This document shows positions 62,357-64,000 of a stretch of DNA of 64,000 nt, piece by piece. The stretch is taken from contig DAOTUD010000065.1 in NCBI GenBank assembly GCA_034437275.1, positions 1 through 64,000 of the forward strand, in the 5' to 3' direction. The stretch is from TC-15 sp034437275. Lineage in GTDB: Bacteria > Chloroflexota > Anaerolineae > Aggregatilineales > Aggregatilineaceae. Numbering within the stretch: the stretch's first letter is position 1; every line of letters begins with the position of its first letter. Position numbers and translations under genes: made by a program. A model generated the notes under the pieces. That model was not told where the DNA came from and ran no database searches. It saw only the letters and a program-made list of their open reading frames with translations.

Positions 62357-63586
62357 TCACCCCACCCAGGCCTCATACACACCGATCCATAGTAAAATGA
62401 GTAACACCATCGCAATAAACGCGAGAAATGCCAATACAATCGTGACCATGTCGAGCTGCTGCGGTGGTTCTGCCGCGCGATGCCGGGATTGTACCATGGC
62501 CTCTGGAGGACGAGCAGGATGGTACAGTTGTGAGGTGGGCACCGGTGTTGTGCTGGGCTGGTTGGTGTCGTATGCATTGTTGTATGCATCGTGGGGGTAG
62601 ATATTGGTTGCGGCTTCTGCCGGATCGTCTGTGATGCGGATCACCTGTGGATCATGCGGTTGAGGCATGCTGGGGGCTGGCGGGGGCGTCGATGATGGAG
62701 CCGGGGCAGGTTCGGCATAGTGCTCGACCTTGGGGCTTTCCTGGTCGGTGGCGACCTGCCCTTGATCACGGTAGCTGATCAGGATGCGCCCCAGTTGATC
62801 GGCGGTGCGATAGCGTGAGGCCGGCTCTTTGGAAAGCACTTTTTGCAAGATGCGATCCAGGTGGACCGGGACATTAGGATTGATCTCGGACACATCGGGC
62901 GGGTCTTCGCGGATGTGGGCCATCGCCAGTTCTTGCTGGTCGGTACCGATGAAGGGCAACCGTCCGGTGAGCATCTCGAACAACACGATCCCGATGGCAT
63001 ATACATCTGAGGGGGGCGAAGGTGGCTCACCCTGTGCTTGTTCTGGCGAAAAATAGTGTGGGCTGCCCCAGACGACTTTTTGGCGTTGGCGGGGTTGGGT
63101 TTCGGACAGCGCCTGGGCGATGCCGAAATCAGTGACTTTGACGTTGTCGTCCTGGGTGACGAGTACGTTCTGTGGCTTTACATCGGCATGTACCAGCCCT
63201 GCGCGGTGTGCATAGCCTACTCCTGCACAAATCTTGATCCCTATATTCAGCGCGCGCTCGATAGAGAAAGGCGCTTCTCCGCGAATCAACCGTTTGAGAT
63301 CTTCGCCGTCCACGTATTCCATGACGATGTAATGTGTGTTGCCGTCTTGCCCGACGTCATGAACTGTGACGATGTTGGGATGTGACAGATTCGCCACGTT
63401 GCGCGCCTCTTGTCGAAAGCGCTTAAGAAATTCCGGGTCATTAGTCAGGCTAGGGCGCAGAATCTTAACAGCGACGGGACGACCTAACGCCAGATCGGTG
63501 GCTTTGTAAATAACGGCCATACCGCCTGAGCCTTGCTGGGTTTCCAGACGATACCGTCCGTTGAGCAGGGTTTCTTGTGCAGACAT
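62357..63586 (-). CDS. Serine/threonine protein kinase with C-terminal membrane anchor
   Basis: 409 residues. PknB-type kinase domain at 10-275: glycine loop LETQQGSGGMAVIYKATD, catalytic Lys in VAVKILRP, catalytic loop HADVKPQN and DFGIA. The loop Arg of HRD is Ala (a non-RD kinase). A Pro/Ser-rich linker with polyglutamine-free Pro runs (about 285-370) leads to one helix at the extreme C-terminus (MVTIVLAFLAFIAMVLLILL), so the kinase domain is cytoplasmic. No PASTA domain is attached. It is transcribed divergently from the gene at 63669. Confidence 0.94.
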   Translation of the reverse strand: MSAQETLLNGRYRLETQQGSGGMAVIYKATDLALGRPVAVKILRPSLTNDPEFLKRFRQEARNVANLSHPNIVTVHDVGQDGNTHYIVMEYVDGEDLKRLIRGEAPFSIERALNIGIKICAGVGYAHRAGLVHADVKPQNVLVTQDDNVKVTDFGIAQALSETQPRQRQKVVWGSPHYFSPEQAQGEPPSPPSDVYAIGIVLFEMLTGRLPFIGTDQQELAMAHIREDPPDVSEINPNVPVHLDRILQKVLSKEPASRYRTADQLGRILISYRDQGQVATDQESPKVEHYAEPAPAPSSTPPPAPSMPQPHDPQVIRITDDPAEAATNIYPHDAYNNAYDTNQPSTTPVPTSQLYHPARPPEAMVQSRHRAAEPPQQLDMVTIVLAFLAFIAMVLLILLWIGVYEAWVG

Positions 63587-63668
63587 AGGCCTCTTTGCTG
63601 GGGTTGCGCTTACTGACTATTATAGATTAGGGTATAACGCAAATCGAGGCGGATTACAAGGTGAGTTT

Positions 63669-64000
63669 GTGCCACTACAACGTGAGTTACCACTCAATCT
63701 TTCAGAAGATGACTTGCCAGTCTGGATGCAGCGGGCGCGGCGCGAGCCTGACTGGGCCTTGTTGGTTGCCATGGTGCTCTGCCTGGTGGTGATCTGGCCG
63801 CTGTTGGTTCGCACTGGTTTGCCGCGCAACGTGGGCACGCAGCTCGAACTTGGTCATGCGATTGAGATGGCCGAAAGTATGCAGGCGGGGGTAGCGTATC
63901 CGCGTTGGGCCTCTGATCTTAATTATGGCTACGGTTCTCCCTTATGGAACTATCTCGCTCCGCTGCCGCATTATGTGACTGGCCTGTTCTATGTGCTGCT
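63669..64000 (+). CDS. Polytopic membrane protein, glycosyltransferase-like, cut by the right edge
   Basis: The frame starts with GTG 63669 (AAGGTGAG close upstream) and stays open to the last base. The visible 110 residues start VPLQRELPLNLSEDDLPVWM, contain one helix (WALLVAMVLCLVVIWPLLV) and continue with AESMQAGVAYPRWASDLNYG and YGSPLWNYLAPLPHYVTGLF. The PRWxxDLNYGYGxPLxxYxAPLPxY block resembles integral membrane proteins related to GT39/YfhO-type glycosyltransferases and '6-pyruvoyl-tetrahydropterin synthase-related' membrane proteins. The rest is outside the window, so the function stays provisional. Confidence 0.7.
   Translation, partial: MPLQRELPLNLSEDDLPVWMQRARREPDWALLVAMVLCLVVIWPLLVRTGLPRNVGTQLELGHAIEMAESMQAGVAYPRWASDLNYGYGSPLWNYLAPLPHYVTGLFYVL

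Noticed and set aside
1..64000. Searches by eye for tRNA, rRNA, CRISPR arrays and complete insertion sequences
   Set aside because: No cloverleaf with a GTTC-type T-loop, no regular spaced repeats and no transposase with intact catalytic core were found in the intergenic regions; an automated scan with tRNA and CRISPR finders would settle this.

Overview
The window reads as chromosomal DNA of a Chloroflexota bacterium, most like the Anaerolineae and relatives. This is an inference from gene content: PRC-barrel, CHAD, PPC-domain and DUF1028 proteins, a C-terminal helical/HTH domain I associate with Chloroflexota (36084-35662), a DnaB-like RecA protein without its N-terminal domain, and an alpha-glucoside-type ABC operon. 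Both strands are densely coded. I see no tRNA, rRNA or CRISPR array. The only mobile-element trace is a scrambled integrase remnant at the left edge (1-313).

Layout. 461-3404 (-): a small coiled-coil protein, then a NarL-type response regulator overlapping its PAS/GAF histidine kinase. 3438-3731: a leader with degenerate 24-nt repeats and nested inverted repeats. 3732-7674 (+): PRC-barrel protein, Ca2+-type P-type ATPase and MgtC. 7741-10864 (+): TreT-like trehalose synthase, CHAD protein and GalT-family protein, tightly packed. 11042-15896 (+): ComM-like ATPase, O-antigen-ligase/TPR protein, lipoyl synthase. 15967-22535: DnaB-like protein (-), polyphosphate kinase (+), then cmk-comEC (-); the ComEC metallo-hydrolase domain has lost its metal ligands. 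22678-27854 (+): two PPC-repeat secreted proteins and a GPH-type transporter. 27904-34373 (-): PspC, an SRPBCC-like protein, and an operon of ABC ATPase, double-FtsX permease, DUF1028 protein and AttH/CrtC-like lipocalin, resembling AttEFGH. 34550-38189 (-): S1-repeat protein, a 7TM-GAF-HTH sensor without a kinase domain, and a GNAT. 38516-45938 (+): two tandem, about 91% identical sugar-binding proteins and two permeases. 46140-63586: a conserved membrane protein, greA, a dGTPase-like HD protein, uvrB, a PHP protein, an SH3 protein, ligA, an rRNA methyltransferase, a tyrosine-recombinase homologue without catalytic residues, an acyl-CoA ligase, a HAD phosphatase, ftsH and a Ser/Thr kinase. 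A membrane protein at 63669 runs off the right edge.

The most unusual object is the second permease of the sugar ABC operon (42573-45938). It is a MalG/AglG-type subunit of 1121 residues in which the first extracytoplasmic loop is expanded by about 820 residues of Ala/Glu/Asp/Gln-rich, probably coiled-coil sequence. The two binding proteins of the same operon lack a lipobox cysteine, so a docking or tethering role for this stalk is a testable idea.

Several genes suggest inorganic polyphosphate and nucleotide-sugar metabolism (ppk1, CHAD, galT, treT). DNA repair and replication housekeeping genes (ligA, uvrB, the DnaB-like protein, dGTPase) are scattered among membrane and signalling genes.
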